A stretch of DNA of 52,795 bases from Gammaproteobacteria bacterium (GTDB lineage Bacteria; Pseudomonadota; Gammaproteobacteria; Pseudomonadales; Azotimanducaceae), in contig JAPPGK010000029.1 in NCBI GenBank assembly GCA_028821405.1, positions 1 through 52,795 of the forward strand, read 5' to 3'. The position numbers and the translations under genes are program-made. This document shows, piece after piece, positions 51,934 to 52,795 of this stretch. The notes under the pieces were generated by a model, which worked only from the letters and a program-made list of their open reading frames with translations, had not been told where the DNA came from and made no database searches. Position 1 is the first letter of the stretch. Every line of letters begins with the position of its first letter.

Positions 51934-52182
51934 ATGCCAAACCTGAGCATTCGTCGACTGGACGAGGAGACCGCTCGGCGGCTGAAGGTGCGCGCCGCGC
52001 GCGAGGGAACATCGTTGGAGGAAACCGTGCGATGCATCCTGCGTGCCGCCGTGGTCGACGAGGAACCCCTCGGGACGTTGATCCGCGGGATCGTTGGGCG
52101 CGGTTTCAGCTTGGACCCGACCGCGCGTGAGTTCGACACGCCGATCGACTTCGCGTCCGACGACTACGGCCCCGATCGATGA
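51934..52182 (+). CDS. FitA/VapB-type ribbon-helix-helix antitoxin
   Basis: An 82-residue protein. MPNLSIRRLDEETARRLKVRAAREGTSLEETVRCIL is a ribbon-helix-helix DNA-binding domain of the FitA type, and the C-terminal part (GRGFSLDPTAREFDTPIDFASD) would wrap around the PIN toxin and block its active site. The frame opens at 51913, but the ATG at 51934 gives the family start. A perfect palindrome lies upstream. It overlaps the toxin gene by ATGA, so the pair is translationally coupled and probably autorepressed. Confidence 0.88.
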   Translation: MPNLSIRRLDEETARRLKVRAAREGTSLEETVRCILRAAVVDEEPLGTLIRGIVGRGFSLDPTAREFDTPIDFASDDYGPDR

Positions 52183-52589
52183 TCCTGCTGGACACGAACA
52201 TCATCTCGGAATCGATGCGCGTCGAACCCGACCTGCGGGTGATCGACTGGATGGATCGGCAACGCGCTTCCCATCTGTTCCTATCCGCAATCAGCGTGGA
52301 CGAGATCTTCTTCGGCATCGAGACCCTGCCCGATGGCCGGCGAAAGACCCATCTGGCGCGCACGTTCTCCGGTATCGCCGATGCCTTCGATGGTCGGATC
52401 GCGGATTTCGATGCCAATGCCGCGCGGGAGAGCGCCCGGTTCCGCGCGCACCGGCGGTTCATCGGACGACCCATGAGCTTGGCGGACTCGCAAATTGCGG
52501 GGATCGCGAAGTCGAAGGGTCTGTCCCTCGCCACCCTCAACGCTCGGGATTTCGAAGGCATTGACCTTCCCGTGGTCGAGCCGTTTTGA
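52179..52589 (+). CDS. FitB/VapC-type PIN-domain toxin
   Basis: A 136-residue PIN ribonuclease. The acidic metal-binding residues are Asp5 (LLDTNIISE), Glu42 (SVDEIFFGIE) and Asp103 (SLADSQIAGIA), and the end LATLNARDFEGIDLPVVEPF matches FitB. FitB/VapC toxins cut RNA, often tRNA. The FitA partner neutralises them and targets the complex to DNA. All key acids are present, so the toxin looks intact. The exact RNA target is unknown. Confidence 0.9.
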   Translation: MILLDTNIISESMRVEPDLRVIDWMDRQRASHLFLSAISVDEIFFGIETLPDGRRKTHLARTFSGIADAFDGRIADFDANAARESARFRAHRRFIGRPMSLADSQIAGIAKSKGLSLATLNARDFEGIDLPVVEPF

Positions 52590-52633
52590 GAACGAGCTAG
52601 TGTCCCGTCAACCCTCAAACGTCGCGTCAGCGT

Positions 52634-52723
52634 GGCCGCAAGCGTCGCCCCGCGAGGCGGCGCATCGAAGGCATAGCGGGGCTACGTCGAGATGCGCCAA
52701 CGATGCGGGAGGCGCTTGCGGCC
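52634..52723. repeat. Long interrupted inverted repeat at the right edge
   Basis: GGCCGCAAGCG (52634-52644) pairs with CGCTTGCGGCC (52713-52723), and inside it GGCGCATC (52659-52666) pairs with GATGCGCC (52691-52698). Such a ~90-nt cruciform could be the end of an insertion sequence or a regulatory hairpin. No transposase is in view, as the window ends 72 bases later. Confidence 0.45.
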
Positions 52724-52795
52724 GCGCCCTTCGGGTGGTCGCCGGAGCGCCCCTCGCGGCGTTGCGGCCGGCTCGCCCTACCCCCGGTACGACTT

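Noticed and set aside
1-52795. Integrated phage, plasmid or genomic island across the window
   Set aside because: No integrase, transposase, replication or structural phage genes and no flanking attachment repeats. Housekeeping operons are interspersed throughout.

Overview
The window reads as chromosomal DNA of a high-G+C (roughly two thirds by eye) Gammaproteobacterium or close relative. The core gene order supports this: leuS-lptE-holA runs as one overlapping block, and miaB-(small membrane gene)-phoH/ybeZ-ybeY-corC/ybeX-lnt as another. Both arrangements are typical of that class and imply a lipopolysaccharide-bearing, lipoprotein-acylating outer membrane. Ankyrin and leucine-rich repeats, two very large secreted M9 collagenase-like proteases and many secreted hydrolases would fit a host- or particle-associated (for example marine invertebrate) life. 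That lifestyle is inference.

Layout. 0.2-4.1 kb: a fused arginine dihydrolase/ornithine cyclodeaminase-type enzyme (ArgZ/AgrE-like), then a convergent ankyrin protein. 4.2-7.9 kb: two tandem secreted TldD-like proteins, only one with the HExxxH metal site. 7.9-12.5 kb: a tightly coupled four-gene minus-strand operon encoding a four-helix membrane protein, an inner-membrane vWA-like lipoprotein, a MotA/ZorA-like channel with a long helical tail, and a MotB-position protein. I do not recognise it as a described system, and it is the best candidate here for something new. 12.7-13.1 kb: a Phd-type antitoxin whose toxin gene stops after about 16 codons where a dispersed repeat begins. 13.1-20.1 kb: S46 dipeptidyl-peptidase, helical protein, holA, lptE and an atypical leuS. 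20.3-31.4 kb: two tandem collagenase-LRR-repeat giants sharing a 639-bp identical tract. 31.6-37.4 kb: the lnt-to-miaB operon.

37.5-45.1 kb: DUF1820 protein, FAD reductase, a stand-alone CULT (cereblon-type) domain protein, and a coupled HAD / 6-pyruvoyl-tetrahydropterin-synthase-like / SDR / YhhQ transporter cluster that suggests pterin or deazaguanine metabolism. A convergent luciferase-like oxidoreductase and a secreted phospholipase C-like protein follow. 45.3-51.0 kb: Zn alcohol dehydrogenase, HtrA protease, tRNA-Gly(CCC), a beta-lactamase-fold hydrolase and a type-B carboxylesterase. 51.0-52.8 kb: a decayed Rpn-type nuclease, a FitAB-like toxin-antitoxin pair with a perfect 28-bp operator palindrome, and a long inverted repeat at the right edge.

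A family of short palindromic GTAGG(GG)CGAC-type repeats recurs through the window. Most copies lie between genes, but some sit in frame inside genes (TldD-like, lnt) or exactly where a gene is broken (ParE/RelE-like toxin, Rpn nuclease). No transposase, integrase, rRNA or CRISPR array was seen.
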